Assembly: GCA_029959295.1 (NCBI GenBank)
Contig: JASCOH010000010.1
Location: 37,080-101,079 of the forward strand
Reading direction: 5' to 3'
Length of the DNA stretch: 64,000 nucleotides
Origin: Flavobacteriaceae bacterium PS02334
GTDB taxonomy: Bacteria > Bacteroidota > Bacteroidia > Flavobacteriales > Flavobacteriaceae
Positions 1 through 9,806 of this stretch are shown here, in pieces; within the stretch, counting starts at the first letter, position 1; every line of letters starts with the position of its first letter. The translations under genes and the position numbers were made by a program. The notes under the pieces were generated by a model. The model was not told the DNA's origin. It saw only the letters and a program-made list of their open reading frames with translations, and ran no database searches.

Positions 1-1
1 G

Positions 2-847
2 CGCATGCGGAAAGATGGGAGTGCATTTTGGGGGCATGTGGTGATTACTGCCCTGCATGACGAGAACCAAAATGTGATCGGCTTTACCAAAGTCACGCGA
101 GACCTCACCGAAAGGAAGCTTGCGGAGGAACAAAAAGAGAGGGATGCAAAAAGCATCGAGATGCAGAACAAGCATCTTGAGGAATTTGCCTATGTGACGT
201 CCCATGACCTTCAGGAGCCGATACGCAAAATCCGCACTTTTATCAACCTCGCAAAAAAAAATATTAGCAGCCAGGACAGTGTTTCCGCCTATCTCGAGAA
301 AATGGACAGAAGCGCTGAAAGGATGGTCCTGCTCATTAAGGACGTCCTGGCTTTCTCGAGGCTCTCACATGACCATTCGGAATTTACCGATGTAGATTTG
401 AATAAGATCCTTTCTGGCGTATTATCTGAGTTCGAGATACTAATAGGTGAAAAAAAGGCTAAAATCTATATAGGCGACCTGCCCACAATAAAGGGCATTC
501 CAATCCAGATCCACCAATTATTCAGCAACCTGATAAGCAATGCTATAAAATTCAACCGCAACGTTCCTGAAATCATAATATCATCAGCCATTGTTCCCGC
601 GGACAATATGCAAAAAGCTCCTGATTACTCAATTTCAATTACTGACAACGGGATTGGGTTCTCCCAGCAATATGCAGAGCAAGCCTTTCAACCTTTCAAG
701 AGGCTGACTTCCGAATTCGAGGGAACGGGCATCGGCTTGTCGCTCTGCAAAAGAATTGTAGAAAATCATAAAGGATCCATCGCCGTATTGAGCGAGCCGG
801 AAAAAGGCACTGCCTTTCAAATTTTATTGCCTGGAATCCAAATCTAA
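2..847 (+). CDS. Sensor histidine kinase, 3' part (PAC-HisKA-HATPase)
   Basis: This is the C-terminal part of a PAS-type sensor histidine kinase. The reading frame is open at the window edge, so the start and the sensory part lie upstream. Visible in order are the end of a PAC motif (residues about 1-40), a short coiled linker, a HisKA dimerisation domain with the phospho-acceptor in SHDLQEP (His67 of the visible part), and an HATPase domain with the N-box (SNLISNAIKF), the G1 box (DNGIGF) and the G2 box (GTGIGLSLCK). No membrane segment is seen in the visible part, so it is probably cytosolic. Kinases of this PAS-HisKA type are often orphan in Flavobacteria, and no response regulator follows it here. 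The closest receiver in the window is the broken one near 13.3 kb, and nothing links the two. The signal sensed cannot be read. Confidence 0.9.
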   Translation, partial: RMRKDGSAFWGHVVITALHDENQNVIGFTKVTRDLTERKLAEEQKERDAKSIEMQNKHLEEFAYVTSHDLQEPIRKIRTFINLAKKNISSQDSVSAYLEKMDRSAERMVLLIKDVLAFSRLSHDHSEFTDVDLNKILSGVLSEFEILIGEKKAKIYIGDLPTIKGIPIQIHQLFSNLISNAIKFNRNVPEIIISSAIVPADNMQKAPDYSISITDNGIGFSQQYAEQAFQPFKRLTSEFEGTGIGLSLCKRIVENHKGSIAVLSEPEKGTAFQILLPGIQI

Positions 848-956
848 TAATCGTTTGTTACGCAAACCCGGCATGGGAACCCTAAATTTATTTAAGGAAT
901 ACCTGTGTTGTAATACAAAAATTACTAATCATATATCAAATTTAAATTTTAAATTC

Positions 957-1253
957 ATGGAAACGTTCAAGGAAAAAACCGAGGCGCTTCTTAAGGATTT
1001 TATAGATGATACTCCCAATGATCCAAGAAGCCTATTCTATCAGAAAGAAAAATGAGGGCATATCGTTAAAGATGCGTTGAGGCTGCAGGAATACCTAGAT
1101 GTACTATGGAAGGAGTACAAAGAAAAAAATAAGATTACCAATCAGTGCACAAAATGTGCAAAAACGTTTAAAGTAGTTCGATACCGACAGTTAATATTTT
1201 TTGATAATCAACATTTTTGCGTATGTTTTAGTACAATGAACGATATCTTTTGA
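957..1253 (+). pseudogene. Small ORF interrupted by an in-frame TGA
   Basis: An ORF opens with ATG at 957 and stops at a TGA at 1053-1055 after 32 codons. The same frame stays open beyond that stop for 66 more codons, to a TGA at 1251-1253. The continuation looks protein-like: charged amphipathic residues, then a CTKC pair resembling half of a zinc knuckle. I read this as a roughly 98-residue gene inactivated by one nonsense codon, or less likely as a 32-residue peptide followed by chance openness. I do not recognise the family. The kinase gene ends 109 nt upstream. Confidence 0.3.
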
Positions 1254-1932
1254 TATGTAACAGTTAGAGTGGTTCTTATAATTAATCAAATTTAATTGGC
1301 GGACCAACAATGGTTGGGTCATTTTCCCAGGATTTGGGGAACTGTCCGGAAAGTGGTGTTGCATACCGGGTGGAATTTAAAAGAGAATTTACTAAATAAA
1401 TATATGGAGCTAAAGGGCTCAAACAGCATCGCTCGCTGTGAGGTAAATAGACCGAAGCTTTCATAACTTCGTCTTAGTTAGCAGAGACTACTCCGCTCCA
1501 GAGGCCCCCGACAGCTGCGGGAAGTCCGTATAAATTCAAGCTTAAGAGATCATACAGCCCATGCTTTAAATAACATTTTTTTAACGCTATTTTAAGAGAT
1601 TGTTAGCGGAGCCGAAATCTGGAGGAACGTTTTGTATCGTGCTGATGCGTTAAATCTTTTTAAGGAGGTTGTATTTAAATTTTAACCTTGTAACTTGTCT
1701 GCGCTTAACTTAAAGTGGCTGTCCACTGCTTGGGGTTTCCGCCTTGAGCATTCAGGCAAAAGTCCATGAGCCTCCAGAATGCCCGACACTGTCCATAGGC
1801 ATTCTGTATGGCTTGAAAACATATCATGGATGCTTTTATAATCTTTAGCAATCTGCTATTTCGACAAAGGCCCGCCCCCTGGTACTTAATGGAACTTATG
1901 AATTTTCTCATCCAGCTTTCAAAGCGGCACTG
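1254..1932. other. Gene-poor stretch, nothing recognised
   Basis: About 680 bases lie between the broken small ORF and the 3' end of the giant surface-protein gene. The short ORFs on both strands here (for example a 68-codon one on the minus strand at 1705-1911) show no recognisable motif and no start context. I see no tRNA, no strong hairpin with a T-tract and no long repeat. Confidence 0.5.
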
Positions 1933-4900
1933 CTAGAAGACAATCTTCCTGCTCACTGCCTTGTTTTCTTCGGTCATCACCTTAATGATCAGAACCTGAC
2001 TGGCGGCTGTCAGCCCATCAAGAATAATCGACTTGCCGTCTATGCCCCTTTTTGTGTAGATTATCCTTCCCTGCATGTCTGAAACCTCAACGGCAATAAT
2101 CATGAAGCGCGAGGAAACAATTTTTATATCTTCGCCATCCTTAAATGCAATGATGCTGTTGCCAGATTTAAAATCGTCTGTTGCTAATGAGCCATTTCTG
2201 TAAACGATTTCAAAACGATCGTCAAAAGTTCCGACTGCTGTGGCAAACGTATAGGCTGACTCTTTCAAGTCATGAAACAGCCCTAAAGCTCTATCATGTA
2301 AGAATATGCCTTGGTTTTCAAATAAGCCGTCAAGTTTATCTATAGAAATTGTATGGCTGCCAGCGGTACTCGACTTGAAGCCGAGCAGAACAATGCGGCT
2401 AGCATCGAAAGGCAGTCCGAAGGACTGGATTGAAAGCTTCTTTTCTGATCCTAGGGAATAAAGGGCAAGGCCGGCGCTTTCTGAATATAATTCGCTGTCG
2501 AGACCTCTGTCGAAAGATGCCGAAGCGCCACTTGCATAAGCGACAATCATTTGCTTGTAGGCACCCTGGCTATTGCCCGCGCTCAGCCATAATCGGTGTT
2601 TTTCAAAGGTGCTGTTCGTGGTATTTCTTGAATTTCTGAAAAACTGTGAATTGTTTGCACCGATCCGCATGCTGTCGTCAAAGCTGGCCATTCCTGGGGC
2701 AGTTCCTTTTACAAAAAAGCCCTGTCCTGAAGAAATCAGCCCTGTTGGCGTATTTGTCACGTCTGGAAATTCTTCAGAAGGTGCTGATGTTCCCAACGCT
2801 CCTACCAAATTGTAAACAGCAAAATCATCCGGAGAGTAGCTGTAGGTGCCGCCTCCAGAATTGGCCGGTGGGGAATTGTGCGTCCAGAAATACAGCGTGC
2901 CGTCAAGCACGGAGCTGTTTCCGGCGGCTGTCAAGAAATCATCCGCCGACAATGCTGACGGATAAGGATTCCCAAGGAAGTTTAAGGCATTCCCGCCTGT
3001 TACGGGAACATTGATTTTTCCGTTGTGCGGTTTTCCTGCAAACATTCCTGTAAAGGTTGCCGTAGCAGCAGGATCGGTAGAATAAGATTGCGGTGCGCGA
3101 ACAATATAGCCTATTCCGGCTGCCATAGACTGGTTTCCATTCAGGTAGGGAACCCATGCCGCCGTATTTGCATTCCAACCGAAATACTTATCAGCCAGCG
3201 TGCCAGGCGAAAGATTATAGAGACTGAGCCCTTCAACCGGAGACGACCAGTAGGTGTAGTCATATCTGTACATCGGCTGCGTATTTCTTTTCAATAGAAA
3301 ATTGGTACCTGAATTTACAGCATCATCATCGGTCTGGACCAGGCTTGCGCTGTCTTCCAAAGTGAGGCTGCCGCTATTGATAATCAATGCTCCATCGAGC
3401 GTTGCAGTATGGCCGCTCCCTATGGTGACCGGAGCATTGTTATTTATTATCATGCTGCAGGCCGTCATGTCGGCGGTTATGGCATACGCGCCCGAAAGAA
3501 TCACATTAGTAGCGCTATCTGCAGCTCCTGCGCTCCAGGCAGTACCGCTCCAGGTCGTCGTCTTGATGATTGCAGAAGTAGCCGCCGAATATACCTCACT
3601 GCAGGATCCGTTGCTTATGACGGCTCTGAAATAAACAGTGGCAGACACGGGGCCGATAGCTTGTCCGGTAAGTACGGGAGTCGTATTTGATAAATTAGTA
3701 GGCGTCGCAAAGTCTGGTGTTGGGGCGCTCTGCCAGTAGACAACATCACCTGTTTGTCCGGTAAGCTCGATATCATTAGGTTTTGAGCCGATGCAGATAT
3801 ATTGCGCACCGGTAAGCGTGCCGCCGAGCGCGGCAGGAAGCACCGTCACGGCTGCGGTGTCAGTTGAAACAAATCCATTGGCATCCCTTGCAGTTACGGT
3901 ATATGCTGTGGTGCCGACAGTACCGGTCGGCGCACTTGCAGTTGATCCGGTTCCAAGCCCTCCCGACCATGCAAAGGTGTAAGGTCCGTCGCCTCCGTCC
4001 AGCGCAGCGGAAAGAACTGCGGGCTGATCTTTGCAAAAAGAACCAAATCCCGTAACCTGCGCGGTGAAATCACCGCCTTTCAGGCCCGTAAAAAATGATG
4101 TCTGTCCCGCCGGAAGCAGTGCCCCCGCGGCAGTCAGCGTGTTATTTGAAAGAGGTGCAAACTTAATCCAAGGATTGGTCACCTGATTGAAGCTGCCTAC
4201 TAATTGGGCTGCGGCCATTGAAGCTTCGGGAACTAATACTTCTGCAGGGATATAGTTGGCCGAAATTGTAGCCACTGCTCCTGTAATTCCAGACTGGGTT
4301 ACTTTCCAATAGCGGCTGATGTAGTGCTGCGTGCTGCGATTGTCTGGATGAATTGCATCAGTGACCGAAACTCCTACATACGCATTTGAAAAAGACCCTG
4401 AAGTGAGGGCAACGGTTATCGGCGAATAGGCAGGATTGCTTGTTCTTTCTCCGATAGGAAAAAAATAACTGCCTGTAGCGGTAAACGGTCTTCGCACTTG
4501 GCCTGGGCCGTCCGCTGCGATCATCTTGGATACATCAAAAGTTCCAGCTACGGGATTGGTCCCGAGCGTCAGGCTGCTGCTGTTGATCGAAAGTATCCCC
4601 GATAAAAGCGTGAGGGTGCCGCTTACAGAGGCATTTGCGGCAAGGGAGACACCGCCGTCAGTATTATTAATGACCAGATTATCGAACTGGGGCGCGGTTG
4701 TTCCTCCGATTGTCTGCAGTGCCGGACCGTTCATTATTATTGTCTTTCCTGAAAAATCTACAGCATTGTTAATAGTAAGATCACCTGTAATATTAAGCGA
4801 TGCCGGGAAGACGGCACCGCTTCCAGAAATTATTAAATTATTATAAGCCGCCAGGGCTCCTGTCAGCGTAGCTACTGTCTGGTTGGAACCTCTGTATTCA

Positions 4901-7900
4901 ACGGTATTCGTTACCGCTCCAGCCGAAAAATTGCCAAGCCTTGAAAATTCTCCAGCAATTCTCATGACATTGCCGGTCAGCACGCGCAATCCTGCACCTG
5001 TATTGATTGAAATATTATTAAAATTAGTCTGGCCGGCTATCGTGGCATCCAGGTTCGTAAAAAGTACCCTGCTGGTGCCCGACCCGGGATTAAAGGTGCC
5101 GTTATTGATCCATGCTCCTGAGGCCGAATTGATAGTGAATTGCGAATTGTCTGGCGCAGTTAAGATGGCGCCGGAATCCATAGTCAGCGAACCCAGCAGC
5201 ACCGTATTGTTTAATATGGGATCATTGGGCGTCAGCGCTGCATCTGGAATCAAGACAGCAGTGTTATCGGACGGGGCTGCATTGGGTGTCCAGTTCAGGG
5301 CGGTTGTCCAGGACGAACTCTGCGAGCCGTTCCAGGTCAGAAATCCTGTAGCCATCTCGTCAAAAGAGAGTTCCACCTGCCCGAACGTGTTGGTAAAGAA
5401 TACCCCGACATTGGCGTTCGTTAGTTCTATCCAGTTTTCGGCCGTATTGAAATTCGACCTTCCCTGCTCCAGCGTGGTAGAAGAACTGATTATGTAGGCA
5501 AAATCGACAAGCTTTGCCTCTGCATTGCCATTGAGTTCCGAATCGAGGTAGTGCGCCTGAATTACCGCCTTGGTTCCCGAACCGCCTGATTGTATAAAAT
5601 CATAGGTTCTGGCTACAGCGCCTGCACGCCATGAAGGTACGGTCCCGATCTTGATTTTCAATCCCATAGAAGTTGGAAGCGTGCCGACATTTGGGAATAC
5701 GATGGAGGTATTTGCATGCCCGAAAGTATAAGTCTTGTTGGCAACGATGCTGTTTCTCGTTACTGTGCCTGTAACGTCACCCATGCCTGTATTTGTCGCA
5801 TCAGCGCCCATTGCAAGGGTATAGCTTCCCATGGAAAGGCTTCCTACAGTCGCCGAAGGGTTTGCTGCCGGCAAGTTTACGATTCCGTTCACGGTCAATG
5901 CACCGCCCGCAGTACCGCCCCCGGTCGAGGAAACGGTAAGGCTGTTGTAGGTTCCTGCCACAACCGTCTGTGCGCCGGCGGCGGCATTGTAATGCACTAG
6001 TCCATTTCCGCTCCATATTTTTCCAGGAGGGATCGGCTCTGCTGCAGTGTTCTGGGTCTGCAGCGTCCCATTTAGGCTTATCGAGGATAGTGTTCCCGAG
6101 AGGGCATTTGTTCCTAAATCCAATGTTTGGTTCTCCTCTATTGTAAGGGCGCCATTTACAGCAATTGGAGAGGCAATAGCTGTTGTTGCCGCTCCAGAAG
6201 TACTTATGGAAAGGCTGTTCAAGGCATTTGTAGTTCCGGGAGAAGCTTGGTCAAAGCTCAGGGCCGTGCTTGTATTTCCTGCCATGGCAAGATTGCTCAA
6301 GGCGCTTCCTGTCAAGCCTCCCGTGGTAGTGTTTGCCACAGTTCCATTTAGGGTAAGCGTCTTTCCGTTGATTGCAAGCTTGCCGCCATTGAATACGAGA
6401 TCAGAGGCAACGCTTAGATCTGCTGCCAGCATTACGTTGCCCAAAACTGCAAAGCTTTCTGCAGCGCCGCTGAAAGGCAGGAAAGTACTGCCCGGATTGG
6501 CGATCAGCACGATATCATCCAATGCAAATTCATCAGATTCGCCGGAAACGGCCGAACCGGTAAAGCGCAGGTAGCAGTAGCCGTTTGCTGCAACTGCAAT
6601 CGGAAATGTCACCGCCCTGTAGTAGGCTTTCCATTCGGGAGCCGCATCGGCTGGGGCCGGAGAAACGACATTTACGCCCGCAACCGCAGTATATGCTGCG
6701 TTGTCGGCAGAATAGCTGAAGCCAAGGCTGCTTGACGCTGGCTGGTCATTTCTTATATAAACTTTGTATCCGAGATTTATCGAGCTCATTGCAGCTCCGG
6801 TCTGGTTCTGCACCCTCAAGGTAATGGTCCCCGGGGCAAAATCTCCAGTGGAAGGCTGTACTCCCAATGAGAAATTGCCAGGTGCCGTTTCAAAAGCGTA
6901 AACGCCGCCTTCCGAGACGCCACCTTCTGAGACGCCCCGATCATAGTCGCCGTCTTCTGCATTGGTACCGTTGAAGGCGATAGGCCCATCGCTGAAACCT
7001 GCAATTGCCCACGCACGGGAATCGAGCTGGCCGGTTTGTAAATTTGGGGAAATTCCGTCTCCCTGGAATGTATCGCGGTTGACACCGTCGACGGTCGTAT
7101 CGAAATTGATGGCGTTCACGGTATTTGCGGCATAGATCTGCCATCCGACCGGAGAATTCAATGTAGTCCTGTTTCCCGTTGCTGGTGATGCCGTACGGTA
7201 ATTTTCAGTACCATTTATTCCATTGTACTCGTAAACTGCGACATGGTAAGCTAATGCAGGAGAGAGTCCTGTGACTGCGACTGAATTCCCTGTTCCTGAA
7301 TAAATCACATAATTTCCTGTTCCGGTTTCTGAGCCCGAACCAAATAGCGCAAGGGCATTGTAGCTCTGCCCATCTGCAGGGACCGCATTGACTGCGCTTC
7401 CCTGGCGAATCAGAACGATCCTTCTTGCCCCGTTCCCATTGGTCCAGTTTACCGTAAATCCAGAGGACGATACGCCTGTAAAGGTAACGGCCGTGCTCTG
7501 CACTGCAGGTTCCAATGCGATGGCTTTTCCTGACACGGCAACCTGTTTTTCTGTTGCCCCTGGAGCATTGTGCGTAATTGCCCCTGAATAGATTCCTGCC
7601 GTGGCAGATGCCTTTACCCTGGCGTACAGTGTCACCGGCTGGCCTGCCAGATTGTTTCCTGCACGGGCTAGTGAGAGGGAAGCCGCATACGAAGTCCCAT
7701 CTTTTGAAATTTCAAAATTTGCAGGCGCCGCAACAGTCGGATCTGAAGTCAGGTTTGCGCCGCTTACTGTGTAGGTGAGCGCGGCCGATGCGGTTCCTGC
7801 TACCGTATTTGCAAAGCTCAGGGAATTTGCCGATACCGTGAGCGTGGGCACTCCCGCCAGCTCGATTGCAAAAGGAAGTGAATTCGATACCGTCGTGCCG

Positions 7901-8943
7901 TTTGCAACGGTTACCGCGGCGCTGCCTGACGCAGCAATATCAGCCGCGGTGATGGCCGCCCGAATCTGGGTCGGGGAATTGTACGTTGTGGTCCTGCTGC
8001 TGCCATTCCACCTGGCCGCGCTGGCGGGCGTAAAACCGGTACCTGTGATTATTACTTCAAAAGCGCCCGTTCCCGCAGTCTTTGAGCTTGGAGAAAGAGA
8101 AACCAGTACCGGCGTCGCGACAGTGACCCTTGCATAATCAAAGAAAGCCGTCTGGCTTGCCGCTGTTCCCGCATTCTGATACCCTCCTAAAATTGGCAGG
8201 GATGCGCTGGTATACGTAGTATTCACCACGGCTGTTCCTTGCGGGGTAAGCGTTCCTGAATTTGGATCGGCGGCCGCGGTACCGTCATTTCTTAAAAAAA
8301 GCTGCCAGCTGTTGGCAGAAGGCGTATAGATCACCTTGACGCTGATGTACTGCGCGCCAAAATCTGCCAGGCCGCTGGTGCTTGACGCAATCAGGTTGGT
8401 AAAATTCCTTATTCCTGAATTGTAACGCACCAATCGCACGGGATCTGTCGTGCCGGAATTTCCTAATACTACTGCATAGCCTGTCCCCGTCACATTTGTC
8501 GTGCCGGCAGTACCGGCAAGAATATAGGCGACGCCATATTCTGCAGCGGCAAACCCGGAAGGGTTTGCGTTGCTCTGGCGCATGCTGAAGGTCCATGTCA
8601 CGATGCCGGGGTTGTTCGCCAGAATGGTGCTGTAAGGTGCTGGAAAATCGCTAGAATTGGTGTAGGCCAATACCCAGCCATTGCTGTTGGCGGTACCGCC
8701 AGTATCGTTAATCAGGGACAGATGGCTGTTGGCAATGCCTGAGCCGAAATCAGCGCCGCTGCGCACATTTCGCCAGACAGTGCTTGTACCTATGAATCCG
8801 TTTGCTGTCGTGTAGTAAAGCCCTTGCGCTGTTGAAAAATCATCATTAAAGACGGTAGTCTGGGCACTTGAAATTTGTACCGCGAAAAAAAGCGCGCATA
8901 TCGCGAACTTCTCTAAAATAAAAGATGGTAAAAATCGTATCAT
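1933..8943 (-). CDS. Giant T9SS-secreted multidomain surface protein (2336 aa)
   Basis: This is a very large exported protein, probably attached to or released from the cell surface by the type IX secretion system. Residues 1-28 form a signal peptide ending in SSAQ. The N-terminal 280 residues look like a beta-sandwich. An IPT/TIG-like domain follows around residues 280-360, starting at LVSLSPSSKTAG. Next come a BACON-like segment (TLTVSANSLSFANTVAG) and a fibronectin-like segment (VNWTNGNGARRIVLI). A long Gly/Ser/Thr/Asn-rich beta-repeat region with recurrent 'LTINxx' strands fills the middle, with a PKD/Ig-like stretch around the FCKDQPAVLSAALDG motif. The last 80 residues match the T9SS type A sorting domain: VSDMQGRIIYTKRG, then a terminal KIVF. 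Such proteins serve as adhesins or matrix proteins, but no enzymatic domain is visible, so the role is inferred. It stands alone, and a promoter-like sequence lies 70-100 nt upstream of its start. Confidence 0.88.
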   Translation of the reverse strand: MIRFLPSFILEKFAICALFFAVQISSAQTTVFNDDFSTAQGLYYTTANGFIGTSTVWRNVRSGADFGSGIANSHLSLINDTGGTANSNGWVLAYTNSSDFPAPYSTILANNPGIVTWTFSMRQSNANPSGFAAAEYGVAYILAGTAGTTNVTGTGYAVVLGNSGTTDPVRLVRYNSGIRNFTNLIASSTSGLADFGAQYISVKVIYTPSANSWQLFLRNDGTAAADPNSGTLTPQGTAVVNTTYTSASLPILGGYQNAGTAASQTAFFDYARVTVATPVLVSLSPSSKTAGTGAFEVIITGTGFTPASAARWNGSSRTTTYNSPTQIRAAITAADIAASGSAAVTVANGTTVSNSLPFAIELAGVPTLTVSANSLSFANTVAGTASAALTYTVSGANLTSDPTVAAPANFEISKDGTSYAASLSLARAGNNLAGQPVTLYARVKASATAGIYSGAITHNAPGATEKQVAVSGKAIALEPAVQSTAVTFTGVSSSGFTVNWTNGNGARRIVLIRQGSAVNAVPADGQSYNALALFGSGSETGTGNYVIYSGTGNSVAVTGLSPALAYHVAVYEYNGINGTENYRTASPATGNRTTLNSPVGWQIYAANTVNAINFDTTVDGVNRDTFQGDGISPNLQTGQLDSRAWAIAGFSDGPIAFNGTNAEDGDYDRGVSEGGVSEGGVYAFETAPGNFSLGVQPSTGDFAPGTITLRVQNQTGAAMSSINLGYKVYIRNDQPASSSLGFSYSADNAAYTAVAGVNVVSPAPADAAPEWKAYYRAVTFPIAVAANGYCYLRFTGSAVSGESDEFALDDIVLIANPGSTFLPFSGAAESFAVLGNVMLAADLSVASDLVFNGGKLAINGKTLTLNGTVANTTTGGLTGSALSNLAMAGNTSTALSFDQASPGTTNALNSLSISTSGAATTAIASPIAVNGALTIEENQTLDLGTNALSGTLSSISLNGTLQTQNTAAEPIPPGKIWSGNGLVHYNAAAGAQTVVAGTYNSLTVSSTGGGTAGGALTVNGIVNLPAANPSATVGSLSMGSYTLAMGADATNTGMGDVTGTVTRNSIVANKTYTFGHANTSIVFPNVGTLPTSMGLKIKIGTVPSWRAGAVARTYDFIQSGGSGTKAVIQAHYLDSELNGNAEAKLVDFAYIISSSTTLEQGRSNFNTAENWIELTNANVGVFFTNTFGQVELSFDEMATGFLTWNGSQSSSWTTALNWTPNAAPSDNTAVLIPDAALTPNDPILNNTVLLGSLTMDSGAILTAPDNSQFTINSASGAWINNGTFNPGSGTSRVLFTNLDATIAGQTNFNNISINTGAGLRVLTGNVMRIAGEFSRLGNFSAGAVTNTVEYRGSNQTVATLTGALAAYNNLIISGSGAVFPASLNITGDLTINNAVDFSGKTIIMNGPALQTIGGTTAPQFDNLVINNTDGGVSLAANASVSGTLTLLSGILSINSSSLTLGTNPVAGTFDVSKMIAADGPGQVRRPFTATGSYFFPIGERTSNPAYSPITVALTSGSFSNAYVGVSVTDAIHPDNRSTQHYISRYWKVTQSGITGAVATISANYIPAEVLVPEASMAAAQLVGSFNQVTNPWIKFAPLSNNTLTAAGALLPAGQTSFFTGLKGGDFTAQVTGFGSFCKDQPAVLSAALDGGDGPYTFAWSGGLGTGSTASAPTGTVGTTAYTVTARDANGFVSTDTAAVTVLPAALGGTLTGAQYICIGSKPNDIELTGQTGDVVYWQSAPTPDFATPTNLSNTTPVLTGQAIGPVSATVYFRAVISNGSCSEVYSAATSAIIKTTTWSGTAWSAGAADSATNVILSGAYAITADMTACSMIINNNAPVTIGSGHTATLDGALIINSGSLTLEDSASLVQTDDDAVNSGTNFLLKRNTQPMYRYDYTYWSSPVEGLSLYNLSPGTLADKYFGWNANTAAWVPYLNGNQSMAAGIGYIVRAPQSYSTDPAATATFTGMFAGKPHNGKINVPVTGGNALNFLGNPYPSALSADDFLTAAGNSSVLDGTLYFWTHNSPPANSGGGTYSYSPDDFAVYNLVGALGTSAPSEEFPDVTNTPTGLISSGQGFFVKGTAPGMASFDDSMRIGANNSQFFRNSRNTTNSTFEKHRLWLSAGNSQGAYKQMIVAYASGASASFDRGLDSELYSESAGLALYSLGSEKKLSIQSFGLPFDASRIVLLGFKSSTAGSHTISIDKLDGLFENQGIFLHDRALGLFHDLKESAYTFATAVGTFDDRFEIVYRNGSLATDDFKSGNSIIAFKDGEDIKIVSSRFMIIAVEVSDMQGRIIYTKRGIDGKSIILDGLTAASQVLIIKVMTEENKAVSRKIVF

Positions 8944-9012
8944 AGCAGGTTGAAATAAATGAGGAAGACAAAACTAGCTGTATTTTTTATATAATTCGCA
9001 GAAAAAATTCTA

Positions 9013-9042
9013 AAAAATTATTTATTTTGTAAAAAAAACAAA
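9013..9042 (-). promoter_or_regulatory. Candidate Bacteroidetes promoter of the giant surface protein gene
   Basis: On the minus strand TTTG (9039-9042) is followed after 18 nt by TAATTTTT (9013-9020). This resembles the Bacteroidetes pattern of TTG, a 17-23 nt gap, then TAnnTTTG, with the final G missing. It would give a leader of about 60 nt. The region is A/T-rich, so chance matches are likely. Confidence 0.35.
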
Positions 9043-9125
9043 CTTTAACTGTTTATACAAGAATATTCTCACTATAACGGATTATTCGCAAAACCAGAAT
9101 ACAAGCAAGAGTGGCCAAGGGTAAT

Positions 9126-9155
9126 GCCTGCCAAGGGAAGGCAGGCCTTTTTTTT
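9126..9155 (+). terminator. Rho-independent terminator without an obvious gene
   Basis: GCCTGCC (9126-9132) pairs with GGCAGGC (9140-9146) around an AAGGGAA loop, and C plus eight T follow. It is a textbook plus-strand terminator. The only gene to its left is transcribed away from it, so it must end either a short unannotated transcript starting between about 9050 and 9120 or a lost gene. Confidence 0.7.
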
Positions 9156-9491
9156 AATAATCTTAAAAAAAGCCCCATAACTTAATTTTTGCTTTTGCAT
9201 ATAACAATCTAAAGTACAAGTAACGCCAGTCGCAGTGTCCTTTCTACCGGCTGCTAAATCTTATTGCCGGCTGGTTAAAAGCACTGGATTACAATTGCAG
9301 CAATCGATCCGCGATCAATGTATCAATATCAAATCCTTGAAGATCTGCATTTCCAAAAAAACGGATACTTATTTCTAATGATTTTCCAAATATTTAAGAA
9401 AATCAAAAATCAGTATAAATTTTTGAGGAAATCCTGTAACCTGCAGACGAAAGATTAGCGCTAACTTTAGATAAACTAAAAATTAGGCGAC

Positions 9492-9701
9492 ATGGATACA
9501 AAAAATCAAAACCAGAACCAAGGACAGAACAATCCAAAAAACCGAGGTACCGACCACCGAAGCGATACGAGAAAGCACCAGTACAAGGATCATGAGGAAG
9601 TAAATACCAACGACGAAAACTACGATCCTGATACGCAGAAATTCGATGGCGAGGGGCCAGATTTCGACGACAAGAGGAACAACGAGGAAAAAAACAGTTA
9701 G
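9492..9701 (+). CDS. Small hydrophilic, probably disordered protein (69 aa)
   Basis: This short protein is made almost entirely of N, Q, D, E, K, R and H. It opens with MDTKNQNQNQGQNNPKNRG and becomes acidic towards the C-terminus (GEGPDFDDKRNNEEKNS). It has no hydrophobic core, signal peptide or transmembrane segment, so it is probably intrinsically disordered. Similar hydrophilin-like small proteins are associated with stress in other bacteria, but no family can be named here. The ATG is preceded by an A-rich leader, as is usual in Flavobacteria. The skewed composition supports real coding: a random ORF would rarely avoid all aromatic clusters and cysteines in this way. It appears monocistronic. 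Confidence 0.6.
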   Translation: MDTKNQNQNQGQNNPKNRGTDHRSDTRKHQYKDHEEVNTNDENYDPDTQKFDGEGPDFDDKRNNEEKNS

Positions 9702-9772
9702 CGGATAAAGTCTAAAAAAAAATACGCTGAACGAATTTTACCAACTGCAGTACGCAGAATGCACTTTCTTTT

Positions 9773-9806
9773 TTGAACAAGGCCGGCGGGCTTTCCGGCC
9801 GTTCAA
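9773..9806. repeat. Perfect 12-bp inverted repeat (hairpin)
   Basis: TTGAAC-AA-GGCCGG pairs with CCGGCC-GTTCAA around the loop CGGGCTTT, with a two-base bulge. The stem is GC-rich in an otherwise AT-rich spacer. A T-run precedes it on the plus strand rather than following it, so it is not a canonical terminator for the 9492 gene in either direction. It may still end or stabilise that transcript. Confidence 0.55.

Larger units (their letters stand above)
8944..9491. other. Intergenic region between the surface-protein gene and the small hydrophilic gene
   Basis: The left end carries the putative promoter of the surface-protein gene. A plus-strand hairpin with a T-tract lies at 9126-9155. The rest, up to the ATG at 9492, holds no ORF that I can support. 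Confidence 0.5.

Noticed and set aside
2430-8137. Plus-strand ORFs opposite the giant surface-protein gene
   Set aside because: They are antisense shadows of a long coding frame with repetitive composition and show no motif.
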